The notes beneath the pieces are model-generated. The model saw only the letters and a list, made by a program, of their open reading frames with translations. It was not told where the DNA came from and searched no databases. A stretch of DNA of 64,000 nt, taken from positions 25,235 to 89,234 of the forward strand of contig JBGSJZ010000142.1 in assembly GCA_041741455.1 (NCBI GenBank), read 5' to 3'. Below are positions 1 to 8,921 of this stretch, one piece after another. Position 1 is the first letter of the stretch; every line of letters starts with the position of its first letter. This DNA is from CALESS01 sp041741455 (GTDB lineage Bacteria; Chloroflexota; Anaerolineae; Anaerolineales; Anaerolineaceae). The position numbers and the translations under genes were made by a program.

Positions 1-1
1 C

Positions 2-448
2 CGGGTGGTGAATTACTTGTTGGAGCATCCAGAGTTGGACTATGCCAGTAACACCATCGAACCGACTTACCCGGAAGGTTTGGATATCGAAGTTTTCACC
101 TTCAAAGCGCTGGAACGAACCTGGAACGAGGCCCAACTGACTTCCGAGCGCGAGCACGTCACGCCCTATATTTGGAAGAACCCGGATAAATTCAACATCT
201 ATAACGTCCGCCACACGCACGATCTATCGGCCTTGCGCTGGACGCTGGATTACGAGGAAGACCTGCAGTTCACTCGTGAAGTGTACGCTCGCCTGTATCA
301 CGGCCAGATTTTTCTGATGAATGAAATTTTGGATTTGCTGGCGCGTGAACTGCATCTGCTGGAGATCAACCAGGGCAAGGTGCGCAATGCCGGTTACCTG
401 CTCTCCTTGCAACAGGATGCTGAACAATCCAAGGTGGATCAGAAATAA
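2..448 (+). CDS. SpsF-like sugar cytidylyltransferase, C-terminal part
   Basis: This is the C-terminal 148 residues of a larger protein; the frame is open to the window edge and the N-terminal nucleotide-binding half lies outside. The conserved segments PTYPEGLDIEVF, SEREHVTPYIW and LRWTLDYEEDL are typical of the SpsF/CMP-sugar cytidylyltransferase-like family named after spore-coat polysaccharide genes, where such enzymes activate an acidic or amino sugar as a CMP-sugar. It ends 37 bp before a DegT aminotransferase in the same direction. An SpsF-like protein beside an aminotransferase matches the SpsC/SpsF pairing in sps-type clusters. The family call is good; the sugar is unknown. Confidence 0.8.
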   Translation, partial: RVVNYLLEHPELDYASNTIEPTYPEGLDIEVFTFKALERTWNEAQLTSEREHVTPYIWKNPDKFNIYNVRHTHDLSALRWTLDYEEDLQFTREVYARLYHGQIFLMNEILDLLARELHLLEINQGKVRNAGYLLSLQQDAEQSKVDQK

Positions 449-485
449 TATTTCATTTTGTAACTGTGAATTCAAGGAGTCAAAA

Positions 486-1676
486 ATGAAAAGACAAATA
501 CAACGGGTAACAGAGCTTGAGAAACAATACGTCCTGGAAGTGCTGGATACCCAGTTCCGCACCTCCAAGGGCAGTATGATGACCAAGCGGCTCGAAGCCC
601 TCTTCGCTGAGAAGTTCGATTCGAAATACGCCATCTCGTTTGTCAATGGCACCGCCACCATGCACGCCGCCCTGGCTGCCAAAGGGATTGGCCCGGGGGA
701 CGAGGTCATCGTCCCGCCGTTGACCATGTCCAGCACCTCGTTTGCAGTCTGTCATGCCGGGGCGTTGCCAGTCTTTGCCGACCTGGACCCGCGTACCTGG
801 ACGATTTCGGCAGCGGAAATTGAAAAAGTCATCACCCCAAGGACGAAGGGCATCATCCCGGTCTCCATCTACGGCATGTCACCGGATATGGATGGCATCA
901 TGGATGTGGCGGCCCGGCACAACCTGTTCGTGCTGGAAGATGACGCCCAGTGCTTCCTGGGATATTACAAGGGCCGGGTCATCGGCAGTATTGGCCACGC
1001 CTCGTCCTTTTCCTTCCAATCCAGCAAGCACATGACCGCCGGTGAGGGCGGCATGATTACCACCAACGATGAAGCCCTGGCAGACGGCATCCGGCGCTTC
1101 AACTCGCTGGGCTACGCCGCCGTCAAAGCCGGCGCCGGCAAGGGCAAAATCACCAAGGACACCATCCAGGACCCAACCTATGAGCGCCACGCCTCGGTGG
1201 GTTTCAACTACCGCATGGCGGAGTTATGCTCGGCGGTCTCGCTGGCCCAGACGGAACGGTTGGAAGAACTGGTGGAGTTCCGCAAAGCAGTCGCCCGCCT
1301 TTTCCTGGATGCGGCCGCAGGCTGCTCCTGGCTGACCCCGCAGTATGTGCCGGATTACGTGGTGCATTCCTACTGGACAACGGTCTTCAAGCTTGATGAA
1401 TCCGTGCCCTTCTCCTGGTATGATTTCCGCGCCAAATACCGCGAGCTGGGTGGCGATGGGGTGTATGCCTGCTGGCAATTAACCCACCTGGAGCCGGTTT
1501 TCCGCGGCAAGCAGATTTCCGAATACCAGTGGCAGAGCTTTGAGAAGGGGCTGATGCCGGTGGCCGAATCACTGCAGCCCCGCCTGTTCCAGTTCAAAAC
1601 CAACTACTGGGACATGGATGTGGCTGAACAGCAGGCCGACCTGCTGGCGCAGACCATCCGACATTTCGGCGGATAA
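486..1676 (+). CDS. DegT/DnrJ/EryC1/StrS family sugar aminotransferase
   Basis: A PLP-dependent aminotransferase of 396 residues, expected to aminate a keto group on a nucleotide sugar. The fold-type I signature is complete: VNGTATMHAA binds the cofactor phosphate (about residues 53-62), EDDAQ (151-155) carries the Asp facing the pyridine nitrogen, and SSKHMTAGEGG holds the Schiff-base Lys181. I use the ATG at 486 because GGAG lies 8 bp upstream and the family N-terminus begins there; the frame is open further upstream but overlaps the previous gene. A rho-independent terminator follows 20 bp after the stop, so this is the last gene of the unit entering from the left. Substrate cannot be read from the sequence. 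Confidence 0.9.
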   Translation: MKRQIQRVTELEKQYVLEVLDTQFRTSKGSMMTKRLEALFAEKFDSKYAISFVNGTATMHAALAAKGIGPGDEVIVPPLTMSSTSFAVCHAGALPVFADLDPRTWTISAAEIEKVITPRTKGIIPVSIYGMSPDMDGIMDVAARHNLFVLEDDAQCFLGYYKGRVIGSIGHASSFSFQSSKHMTAGEGGMITTNDEALADGIRRFNSLGYAAVKAGAGKGKITKDTIQDPTYERHASVGFNYRMAELCSAVSLAQTERLEELVEFRKAVARLFLDAAAGCSWLTPQYVPDYVVHSYWTTVFKLDESVPFSWYDFRAKYRELGGDGVYACWQLTHLEPVFRGKQISEYQWQSFEKGLMPVAESLQPRLFQFKTNYWDMDVAEQQADLLAQTIRHFGG

Positions 1677-1697
1677 TCTTTATCCTCGGCAAACATT

Positions 1698-1729
1698 ACA
1701 GGCGAGTCAACCCGACTCGTCTGTTTTTT
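1698..1729 (+). terminator. Rho-independent terminator after the aminotransferase
   Basis: An 11-bp stem (ACAGGCGAGTC with GACTCGTCTGT, one G-U pair), a 5-nt loop and a run of six T end the rightward unit. There is no A-run on the left arm, so it acts only for the plus strand. The gene on the other strand ends 25 bp further on, making this a convergent junction. Confidence 0.88.
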
Positions 1730-1753
1730 CGCCTGTGTACCTTCTGAGAAATC

Positions 1754-2896
1754 CTAGAAGGTAAACTCTTTTAAAGTATTAATCACTTCTGCCTGTTCAG
1801 TATCCGTCAGGGTATAGAAGAACGGCAGACGCAGCAGGCGGTCGCTAATGTCTTCCGTCACCGGGCAGTCACCGAGCTGACCGCCAAACTTGAGCCCCAT
1901 ATCCGATAGATGTAATGGCAGGTAGTGGAAGACGCTCAGGATACCCCGCTGCTTGAGATAGTCCATCAAGCGAGTGCGGGTTTCCAGCGAGGGCAGCAAT
2001 AAATAATACATGTGAAAGGCCTGCTGGCAATGGTTCGGGATGATTGGCCGGCGAACATCATAGGCTTCCGCCCAGGCTGTCAGTTCCCAATCATATCTTT
2101 CCCAGATTTGTTGCCGGCGGGACTGGATCAAAGCCTGATTTTCCAACTGCACGGATAGGTAAGCAGCTAGCAACTCGGAAGGCAGGTATGAACTGCCGAT
2201 ATCCACCCAGGTGTATTTATCCACCATGCCGCGGAAGAAGCGGCTGCGGTTAGTGCCTTTTTCGCGGATGATCTCGGCTCGCTCAAACAGCACCGGGTCG
2301 TTGATTAACAAAGCGCCGCCCTCCCCGCAGGTGATGTTCTTGGTTTCGTGGAAGGACTGCGTAGCCAGGCTGCCAAAACTGCCCAACGATTTACCTTTAT
2401 AGGCTCCGAACAGGCCGTGGGCATTGTCTTCGATCACCATCAAGTTGTGTTCATTGGCAATCTGCAAGATGCTATCCATTTCACAGCCCACACCGGCATA
2501 ATGTACCGGAACAATCGCGCGAGTGTGCGGCGTGATCAAGCCCTCCAGCTTATTTTCATCCAGGTTGAGTGTGTCTGGACGGATATCCGCAAAGACCGGG
2601 CGGGCGCCGCGCAGCACAAAGGCATTGACGGTGGAGACGAAAGTAAAGGAGGGGATAATCACCTCATCACCGGTCTGCAGGTCTAGTAGCAAGGCAGTCA
2701 TCTCCAGGGCATGCGTGCATGATGTTGTCAGCATGACTTTGGCGGCCCCCGTGATTTCCTCCAGCAGAGCATGGCAACGCTTGGTATAAACGCCATCTCC
2801 TGAGAGATGGCCGCTCTGTATGGCTTGAGACATGGCTTCCATTTCTGGGCCGAGGAAAGCCGGTTTATTGAAGGGGATGTGATAGGGAGATGCCAT
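1754..2896 (-). CDS. rffA: dTDP-4-amino-4,6-dideoxygalactose transaminase, RffA/WecE-like
   Basis: This aminotransferase of 380 residues resembles WecE/RffA, which converts dTDP-4-keto-6-deoxyglucose to dTDP-4-amino-4,6-dideoxygalactose. The N-terminus MASPYHIPFNKP and the motif SFHETKNITCGEGG with catalytic Lys186 are characteristic; IEDNAHG (156-162) supplies the cofactor Asp157. The start at 2896 has AAAGGA 6-12 bp upstream; an upstream in-frame ATG would overlap the previous gene. It is the last gene of the leftward operon. The two preceding acetyltransferases look like WecD/RffC, the next step of the same pathway, which supports a dTDP-Fuc4NAc-like product. No dTDP-glucose synthase or dehydratase lies in the window, so the precursor must be made elsewhere. 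Confidence 0.88.
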   Translation of the reverse strand: MASPYHIPFNKPAFLGPEMEAMSQAIQSGHLSGDGVYTKRCHALLEEITGAAKVMLTTSCTHALEMTALLLDLQTGDEVIIPSFTFVSTVNAFVLRGARPVFADIRPDTLNLDENKLEGLITPHTRAIVPVHYAGVGCEMDSILQIANEHNLMVIEDNAHGLFGAYKGKSLGSFGSLATQSFHETKNITCGEGGALLINDPVLFERAEIIREKGTNRSRFFRGMVDKYTWVDIGSSYLPSELLAAYLSVQLENQALIQSRRQQIWERYDWELTAWAEAYDVRRPIIPNHCQQAFHMYYLLLPSLETRTRLMDYLKQRGILSVFHYLPLHLSDMGLKFGGQLGDCPVTEDISDRLLRLPFFYTLTDTEQAEVINTLKEFTF

Positions 2897-2909
2897 GAGT
2901 TTTTCCTTT

Positions 2910-3650
2910 CTAATCATCGTCTGAAAACCATCCATGGTACCATAATTGTTGGCTGATCAATTTGAAGCCGAAGGAGAAATTGATATTGATCAGTGAGCAA
3001 TTACGACCCTGGGTGATTGATTCCAGGCCAGCAAAACCAGCTTTGGAATAATAGTCAATAATATGTTTCTTCAATGCTTTTGCCGTCCCTCGCCGCCGGG
3101 CGGAAGACTGTATCCCGGTCAGGCTCAATCGGGCAATCCCCTTTGGAGTGGTTTCAATGGAAGTGAAACCTAGGATACCGTTGTCACCTTCGGCAACCCA
3201 AATGCAGGTATTTGATTGCTGAAAATGATTTTCTAACCAGCGATTATACATCTGATCGACCCGTTGGGTCGAAAAGTGGGGATCCTGGTAAAAACGCGCG
3301 TTACAAAAGATTCCCGTTGAGATGTTGATTAACTCATCCAGTTCTTGAGGTTGTGCCTGGCGAATCGTGAAATCCTGTTTTAATGGCAGATCGTGGGACA
3401 GAGGCAGGGACAGGAAGAATGTTGTCCGGATGTCCATAAGGCGAAATCCAATTGACTCAGCAGCATGGATCGAGTGAGTATCCTCCAGTTCTGCCAGGTA
3501 ATACAAGCATCGAATCTGCTCTTTTCGGCGCCAGATTTCTATATCAGATGGATTAAATGGTCCTGGCAGCACTCTGCCAATTCTGAACCCAAAGAATTCA
3601 GAATCCCAGGCCAGAAATTCGGCCGGGGCTGAGGTAGAGGACGCATTCAT
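2910..3650 (-). CDS. GNAT acetyltransferase, RffC/WecD-like (second copy)
   Basis: A protein of about 246 residues with a C-terminal GNAT fold. The acetyl-CoA loop SSARRRGTAKALKKH matches the R/Q-x-x-G-x-G/A pattern, and the N-terminal part, with AWDSEFFGFRIGRV, resembles the amino-sugar acetyltransferase WecD/RffC. It is a clear paralog of the next gene upstream in the operon (shared WDS.FFG.RIGRV, CLYYLAEL, RFY.DPHFS and a .HGWF terminus). The start is uncertain: 3650 aligns with the paralog, while an ATG at 3695 would overlap the preceding gene by 17 bp. It ends 13 bp before the rffA-like aminotransferase. Probable role: N-acylation of the 4-amino sugar made by that enzyme. Whether the two copies use different acyl donors or sugars is unknown. 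Confidence 0.82.
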   Translation of the reverse strand: MNASSTSAPAEFLAWDSEFFGFRIGRVLPGPFNPSDIEIWRRKEQIRCLYYLAELEDTHSIHAAESIGFRLMDIRTTFFLSLPLSHDLPLKQDFTIRQAQPQELDELINISTGIFCNARFYQDPHFSTQRVDQMYNRWLENHFQQSNTCIWVAEGDNGILGFTSIETTPKGIARLSLTGIQSSARRRGTAKALKKHIIDYYSKAGFAGLESITQGRNCSLININFSFGFKLISQQLWYHGWFSDDD

Positions 3651-3678
3651 GCGATTGGCTTGTGATGATGATTCAATT

Positions 3679-4392
3679 TCATTCGAACCAGCCATGCAAC
3701 CAAACCTGCTGTAACAACACCCGCATCCCACAGGACTGGTTCAGGTTCATGGCGCCGGAATTACCGGCCTGGGTCACTACTTCAAATTCACGAAAGCCGC
3801 GGTCTCCGCTATCTTTTAATACGTGCCTCACCAGTGAGCGACCAAAGCCATGACCTCGAGTACGGGCTGCTACTCCAATCAGGCTGATACTGGTGCGTAC
3901 CTGATTGAGGTCAACCACGGTTACAAATCCGGCCAGGCCCCTATCATCCTCCGTTACCCAGACGATGGCATCCTTCTGGTTGAGTTGCTTTTCCACCCAA
4001 ATGGCATACAACTCATCACATTTTTCCTTTGAAAAATGTGGATCGTGATAAAACCGAGAGTGGATGAAACTGTCAATTGTCAACTCACGCAAGGAGGGGA
4101 GATCCGCGGCTACAGCCCGACGAATAGGGAAAGCCGGGGCAGGTGATGGATCGACCGGGAGATGAGTGTAAAATGTGGTGCGGATGTCCACCAGGTGAAA
4201 ACCGAGATCCTGGGCGGCATGGATGGAGGGGGTGTCGCTTAGTTCTGCCAGGTAATAAAGGCACTGTACATGCTGATCTCTTCGCCAGGCATCCACGGCC
4301 GCTGAATCAAAACGCCCGGCATGAACCCGCCCAATGCGTAAACCAAAAAAATTACTATCCCATTCCAGTAACTCAGCGGGGGCAGGGCTCAT
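3679..4392 (-). CDS. GNAT acetyltransferase, RffC/WecD-like (first copy)
   Basis: A GNAT protein of 237 residues, close to the size of E. coli WecD. The CoA-binding segment ARTRGHGFGRSLVRH is a textbook motif A; the N-terminal third carries EWDSNFFGLRIGRV. The ATG overlaps the stop of the upstream glycosyltransferase as ATGA, so translation is probably coupled. Its paralog follows immediately downstream, and the two have diverged well beyond a recent duplication. Expected reaction: acetyl (or other acyl) transfer from CoA to the amino group of a dTDP-4-amino-4,6-dideoxyhexose in the cytoplasm. The pathway assignment rests on the neighbouring RffA-like aminotransferase. Confidence 0.85.
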   Translation of the reverse strand: MSPAPAELLEWDSNFFGLRIGRVHAGRFDSAAVDAWRRDQHVQCLYYLAELSDTPSIHAAQDLGFHLVDIRTTFYTHLPVDPSPAPAFPIRRAVAADLPSLRELTIDSFIHSRFYHDPHFSKEKCDELYAIWVEKQLNQKDAIVWVTEDDRGLAGFVTVVDLNQVRTSISLIGVAARTRGHGFGRSLVRHVLKDSGDRGFREFEVVTQAGNSGAMNLNQSCGMRVLLQQVWLHGWFE

Positions 4393-5327
4393 TTTGCCTC
4401 TGGTTTGCTGAAGGTTGTCTCAGAAACTGCATAAGGGGGTTTGTCCATGATGCGGAAGTGCATGCGTGCCAGGTATTCTCCGAAAATTCCCAGCGATAGG
4501 AGTTGTACCCCGGAAAAAATGGCGACAATCGATGCCAGAAATGAAAAACCGGGCACCACCCCACCCTGGATCAAGTACCGGATCAGTACATACATTAAGA
4601 TGATGAAGCCAAACACAAAAAAGCTAAACCCGGTCATGCTGGCAATTTGCAATGGCAACACGCTAAAGCCAGTCAGCATGGTCAGGGCCAGATGCACCAG
4701 CTTGCGGAAGGAATAGTTAGAAGTACCGGCCAAACGTTCGTGGTGATCAACCTGGATGGATGTGAATCTGGCAGCCCCCCAGGTCAGCAGGACCTCAATG
4801 GACACCTGCGGCCCCTGGAAATTGGCAAACGCTTCCCGGCTGCGAGTGTAGAATGCCCGGAATGGGCTGGCACGCCGGGCGGTTTCAGCCCCCATGATAT
4901 TGGCCAGCACGATCTTCATAATAATGGATGCCAGATCACGCCAGAGGCCGTGTTGTTCTTTGCGCGGGGAGCCATAGATGACATCATAGCCTTCCTCAAG
5001 TTTAGCCACCAGGGCAGGGATTTCTTCTGGAGGATTCTGGCCGTCATCATCAAGAGTGACGCAAATCTCGTAACGGGCTGCCCGGATACCGCACAGCAGT
5101 GCGTTATGTTGGCCAAAATTGCGCATCATGTGAATGCCGCGCACTTGAGGGTGTTGCTCCGCCAGGTTCTGAACCACCTGCCAGGAGGAATCCCGGCTGC
5201 AATCATCTACCAGGATTACTTCATAATCAGCGGTGAGGCTGGAAAGTACGGTGAGTAAGCGTTCTACAACCTGACTCAGGGTGGATTCGCTGTTGTAGAC
5301 TGGGATGATGGCGGAGATACTTCTCAT
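4389..5327 (-). CDS. GT2 glycosyltransferase with C-terminal membrane anchor (ArnC/GtrB-like)
   Basis: A 312-residue GT2 enzyme of the polyprenyl-phosphate sugar transferase type (dolichol-phosphate mannose synthase, ArnC, GtrB). The N-terminal GT-A domain starts AIIPVYNSESTL, has VILVDDCSRDSS and the catalytic TLDDDGQNP; the C-terminus carries two predicted membrane helices around TMLTGFSVLPLQ to VLIRYL and SFLASIVAIFSGVQLL. The start at 5327 overlaps the previous stop as ATGA. Such enzymes load a sugar onto undecaprenyl phosphate on the inner leaflet, for later use by a GT-C enzyme outside. The multi-spanning proteins just upstream in the operon are the obvious partners, giving a three-component Gtr-like decoration system. 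The sugar may be the acylated amino-dideoxyhexose made downstream (inference). Confidence 0.88.
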   Translation of the reverse strand: MRSISAIIPVYNSESTLSQVVERLLTVLSSLTADYEVILVDDCSRDSSWQVVQNLAEQHPQVRGIHMMRNFGQHNALLCGIRAARYEICVTLDDDGQNPPEEIPALVAKLEEGYDVIYGSPRKEQHGLWRDLASIIMKIVLANIMGAETARRASPFRAFYTRSREAFANFQGPQVSIEVLLTWGAARFTSIQVDHHERLAGTSNYSFRKLVHLALTMLTGFSVLPLQIASMTGFSFFVFGFIILMYVLIRYLIQGGVVPGFSFLASIVAIFSGVQLLSLGIFGEYLARMHFRIMDKPPYAVSETTFSKPEAK

Positions 5328-7357
5328 CGCAATACCTCTTTGAGTTCTGGACATTGAAGCAGGTCAACCAAATCTTCGGCGAATTGCCGATCAGTTCCCT
5401 GCGGCGGGTTATTTTCAACACTACGCTCCCACAAGGCACAAAGTCCAGGTTGAGTTTTGCTGTTGAATGTGAATAAGTCGATGGATAATTCATATGCGCC
5501 TGACCAGTCATTGGTCATGATCATTGCTTCAGCCTTTGGATACATTTCAGTCTCATGTAAAGCGGATAAACCTTTAGACTCTGCTTGTGAAAACCAATCC
5601 AGGGTCGTGTTCCAATCTGCTTGTTGTCTGGCAAGGTCGGCTTTTTCATAATAATAACACCAGTCATATTGAGGTTCAGCACCAAAGAGTTGGATCGGAG
5701 GAAGAGCTATTTTTGACGGTTCGGGTTGAATCAGACTCAAATCTGAGATCGCTATCGCTTCTAAAAAGTTTGGAGGTTGATAAAAGGTAATTTGTGTATT
5801 AGTAGATTCACTAAGAACTTGAAGACAATCCTTGGAATTAAAGACAAATAAAACAGAACGATTAGAGTTGCCTGTAAAGGAGAAAGAACGGTAAATAATC
5901 TCCAGAGAAGTATTCGGAATGAGGGCCTGTGTGCTGTCAATTTGTGAGGATTCGAGCAACATCAATTGGTAAGGTGTTTGCCGGGTGGACAATTCAGGCG
6001 CATAAATCCAATTGAGGGGTGCTGATAGCGACGTGCCGCTGTAATATTGGGCAAAACGCAGGCTGTCTGTCACCAGCATGGTGTTTGGTTCCAGGCCTGG
6101 TATGCGCCATGTGAGTTGCCAAAAAAGCTTTTTTTGGTCCGCCCAGGCTAGGCGGAACTGATTGGCGGTGTCGATCTGGCTGGCGATCGAGAAGGTGAGT
6201 AGTAAGGCAGCCATGGTAGCCTTCATCCAGCATCTTGGTAGGAATGAAATAACTCCAACAGTGAAAATGGAAGACCCGAGACCGAGCGCGATCATAAATC
6301 GGTTCCACGGGAATTCCAGGTTTGCAGGTAGCCCGGCTGCCATGAAGGGAATCAGTGACAGGGACGTAGCAATCAGGCCAAGGATTATTGCACTCAAGCC
6401 CCAGCGATGGTGATTGGGGGCTGGCGCCTGGTTTTTCTGCATGGTCATGATGGCAAACAATAAGCCAGTGAAAACAATGATAATGATGGCCAGGACGAGG
6501 AACAATGTTTTGCCGGAAAGGTTATAGGAGGAAGGATCAAACAGTCTACCCCAAACGAAGAGGAGAGCAATCACCAGCTCATGTAGAGCTGTAGTGATCA
6601 GAGTCCATATTGATTTAACCGGGTTGGCTGAGATGTCATTCAGCAGGGTGATATCGTACATAAAAGACTGGAAGAAGAAGACCCGCCAGATGGTGAAGGC
6701 GACAAGTGGGATGAAATAGGGTAGCCAATACCAGATAGTGCGCTTGAGGCGTCGCAAGAAGGTGAGACCCGTCCCGGCCAACGTCAACCAGATTAAGACT
6801 GGGCGGATAAGCTCCAGCCCAAAGTGATACTCAACTGAAATCAAGCCATAGACACCTAGAGGCCAACCTGCCAGGATCCAGAGCCAGATACGGTGTGGAT
6901 TGCGGGCGGCGCGGATGCTGCATGCCAGTGAAAACAACATCCCTGCTTCAATCAAGTAAACCAAGCTGTATTGAACTGAAAACCAGTGAAATTGAAATCC
7001 AGGAAACACAGTATACAGCATTGCACCAACGGCTGCTTCAAAGTTATGCTCCGGCCAAATTTGCTTGAGGAGGTCCCAAAACGCCAGACCCAAAATCCAC
7101 CGAGTTAACACAGCAAAGGTTTGCCAGGCGATAGGGGAATCCCCCATCAAGGGCGTCAGAACGACATAGATCCAGGCCAGGAAAGGCCGATCCTGGGCGA
7201 AGAAATCTGTAAATGCCGCACTGCCAAAAAAATGCCGAAACCAAACGATATACCAATCATCCAGGTAGAAACCCAGCCAAGGGATGAAAAGACCGTAGGC
7301 AAGGGCTACAATAGTGAGCAGAATAATGGGAAAGAAGCGATTGAGATTCGATTTCAT
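5324..7357 (-). CDS. GT-C-like multi-spanning membrane protein with soluble C-terminal tail
   Basis: A 677-residue integral membrane protein. Several hydrophobic helices fill roughly residues 8-420; the first ends in WLGFYLDDWYIVWF, and an acidic pair after the first helix is the usual place for catalytic Asp residues in GT-C enzymes (GT39, GT83 and relatives). The last 220 residues are soluble and end in a TPR-like helical segment opened by WCYYYEKADLARQQADW. A distant relative with the same plan lies at 26864. The start at 7357 has GAGGAT 7-12 bp upstream. A broken copy of its N-terminal third lies at 8922-9385. Likely role: transfer of a lipid-linked sugar on the outer face of the membrane; no acceptor can be named. 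Confidence 0.7.
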   Translation of the reverse strand: MKSNLNRFFPIILLTIVALAYGLFIPWLGFYLDDWYIVWFRHFFGSAAFTDFFAQDRPFLAWIYVVLTPLMGDSPIAWQTFAVLTRWILGLAFWDLLKQIWPEHNFEAAVGAMLYTVFPGFQFHWFSVQYSLVYLIEAGMLFSLACSIRAARNPHRIWLWILAGWPLGVYGLISVEYHFGLELIRPVLIWLTLAGTGLTFLRRLKRTIWYWLPYFIPLVAFTIWRVFFFQSFMYDITLLNDISANPVKSIWTLITTALHELVIALLFVWGRLFDPSSYNLSGKTLFLVLAIIIIVFTGLLFAIMTMQKNQAPAPNHHRWGLSAIILGLIATSLSLIPFMAAGLPANLEFPWNRFMIALGLGSSIFTVGVISFLPRCWMKATMAALLLTFSIASQIDTANQFRLAWADQKKLFWQLTWRIPGLEPNTMLVTDSLRFAQYYSGTSLSAPLNWIYAPELSTRQTPYQLMLLESSQIDSTQALIPNTSLEIIYRSFSFTGNSNRSVLFVFNSKDCLQVLSESTNTQITFYQPPNFLEAIAISDLSLIQPEPSKIALPPIQLFGAEPQYDWCYYYEKADLARQQADWNTTLDWFSQAESKGLSALHETEMYPKAEAMIMTNDWSGAYELSIDLFTFNSKTQPGLCALWERSVENNPPQGTDRQFAEDLVDLLQCPELKEVLR

Positions 7358-7380
7358 CTGTTGATCCTCACCAATTTTAC

Positions 7381-8595
7381 TTAGATGATGGGGGCTGGAA
7401 AAAACACGGAAGAAAAATAATAAATTATCCCGCAAATGAGATGTAAACCAAAAATTGACAAAACTATCCATTTTTTTAATTTATCCGTTGGATTTAAAAC
7501 ACAAAATACTTTGTTCTTCCCGGCCACCGAAACCGTCACAACAAATAAAATAAAAACAGCGCACATCGGCCCCCACCAGAAATTAATGCTGGGCCAATTA
7601 ATCCTTTCGGAAAAAAATAATGCAGGAATGAGGGCTGTTAGAAAATTTACCCAGGCCAATTGCAAAGTGGGCTCATTGCACACTTGCTTCCAATACAGGA
7701 GGGTTAAGATTAGCGGGGACAAAATTGATAATAAGATGAATATTAATACCAGGCCGATATTGGGAACGTAATTTAATATTGCTTGAAATGGGGCAAAGAT
7801 GATCGAATCATCGGAATTTCCGAAATAGGACAAGACGAATTGCATTCCCAGTATTATTGATCCTGGAATGGCCAGACCACTGATCAAATAGGGCCAGTTA
7901 AACTTACGAAAATTACGAAGATGGATGATGACATAAAAACCTACCGCCGGCAAAAATGTGAGAGTAAAACTGGCTTTTGACATTGTCCCTAAAACAATTA
8001 AAATTCCGGCAATCAATAAAGCAGACCAATGAGATTTGGAATATAGGTTCTTGATTGTGTGAAGAAACAACAACAAAGCGAAGGGCCGAAGCAAGAGATA
8101 AGTGGGATTGTGGAAAGGGTTTCCGTTGATATATCCAAGGTACATTTGATCGGGAAGGGTGAATAAGAAAATTGGGGAAATGAGCATAACAGCTAAGGTG
8201 CTGCCTCCGGCAAGCCAGTAGTTGTTTTTTGTTTTGGTAGCATCCCATTCTTTGATAAATTGCTTGTAAATAATGATCGCAGTGATCACATACACGATCG
8301 TGATGATGATCATGGTGGAAATTTCATATGACTTTAGATCTATGATTTGTTTGAAGGTCTGGTTTATCCTAACAAAATAATTGAAAGGCAAAAATGCCCG
8401 CACTATTATAATGAGTTGTTGAAAAAGCTGGTGAGCAGGACGAAATAGATATCCTTTATCCACAAGTTCATGTGCCCATACAATATGATCTGAAAAATCA
8501 CCTGTCTTGAGCTGACGGTATGTAACCTCTCCAAAAACAGCTATCACAATACTGGAGAGCAGGATAATAACTTTTAAGTGAGTTTTCTCTTTCAA
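7381..8595 (-). CDS. Multi-spanning membrane protein, paralog A
   Basis: A 404-residue protein that is hydrophobic almost throughout, with about ten predicted helices. It starts at a TTG (TTGAAAGAG) behind AAGGGTG. I do not recognise a named family; LDD/DDW-like acidic motifs are absent, but FSDHIVWAHELVDKGY near residue 35 resembles the first-loop Asp/His region of GT-C glycosyltransferases. Its paralog at 9395 has exactly the same length and shares TYRQLK.GD..DHI.WA, RPFALL, SKASFTLTFLPA and FGLHLICGI-like segments. It is more AT-rich than its neighbours. It ends 23 bp before the 677-residue membrane protein, in an operon of lipid-linked sugar genes, so a role in glycan transfer or flipping is plausible. 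Confidence 0.65.
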   Translation of the reverse strand: MKEKTHLKVIILLSSIVIAVFGEVTYRQLKTGDFSDHIVWAHELVDKGYLFRPAHQLFQQLIIIVRAFLPFNYFVRINQTFKQIIDLKSYEISTMIIITIVYVITAIIIYKQFIKEWDATKTKNNYWLAGGSTLAVMLISPIFLFTLPDQMYLGYINGNPFHNPTYLLLRPFALLLFLHTIKNLYSKSHWSALLIAGILIVLGTMSKASFTLTFLPAVGFYVIIHLRNFRKFNWPYLISGLAIPGSIILGMQFVLSYFGNSDDSIIFAPFQAILNYVPNIGLVLIFILLSILSPLILTLLYWKQVCNEPTLQLAWVNFLTALIPALFFSERINWPSINFWWGPMCAVFILFVVTVSVAGKNKVFCVLNPTDKLKKWIVLSIFGLHLICGIIYYFSSVFFPAPII

Positions 8596-8633
8596 GCAAC
8601 ACCCTTATAACCAGATTCTTATATTCGTAGATA

Positions 8634-8700
8634 AACGCTATTGTAACATGACCTTTTCCGGGCCGATTCGCTGCGGCATAATTCAGTTATTGAATATTGT
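8634..8700. repeat. Degenerate copy of the divergent control region
   Basis: From about CTATTGTAACATGACC to TTGAATATTG this stretch repeats 10643-10703 with only four visible mismatches over about 60 nt. The promoter seen at 10659-10687 is weakened here (TTTTCC, 17 bp, CATAAT), and the SD and ATG of the regulator gene are gone. The dyad ATTCA-N5-TGAAT (8681-8695) is kept. It lies upstream of paralog A just as the intact copy lies upstream of paralog B. Confidence 0.8.
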
Positions 8701-8921
8701 AACATCTTGAATTATATCGCTAGCTATATCCAACGCCTCGATCCATGGATCAACGTTTGCTGAGCAATCAGGAGTGAAAATGAAAAACAACTTCTCCCTA
8801 ACACTTTTAGCTAGGAAATACTTCTTTTTTTCCACTTGGTTACCAGAATGACAGCTGGAATAAGCAGCCCTTACCTGTCGGGACCGTTTTCTCCCATACA
8901 CCCGGATTTGGAAGTTGCCTG
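8701..8921. other. Unassigned spacer at the duplication junction
   Basis: About 220 bp between the degenerate control region and the pseudogene. It does not match the regulator coding sequence that follows the intact control copy, and I see no convincing gene, promoter or hairpin. A 72-codon minus-strand ORF (8683-8901) has no SD, no recognisable motif and runs into the repeat, so I do not call it. It may be filler from the rearrangement that made the tandem copies. Confidence 0.45.

Noticed and set aside
1739..1762. Hairpin ACCTTCT/AGAAGGT at the end of the rffA-like gene as a minus-strand terminator.
   Set aside because: It overlaps the stop codon and has no T-run in the minus direction.
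8683..8901. Minus-strand 72-codon ORF in the duplication junction.
   Set aside because: No SD, runs into the repeated control region, no resemblance to neighbours; most likely chance.
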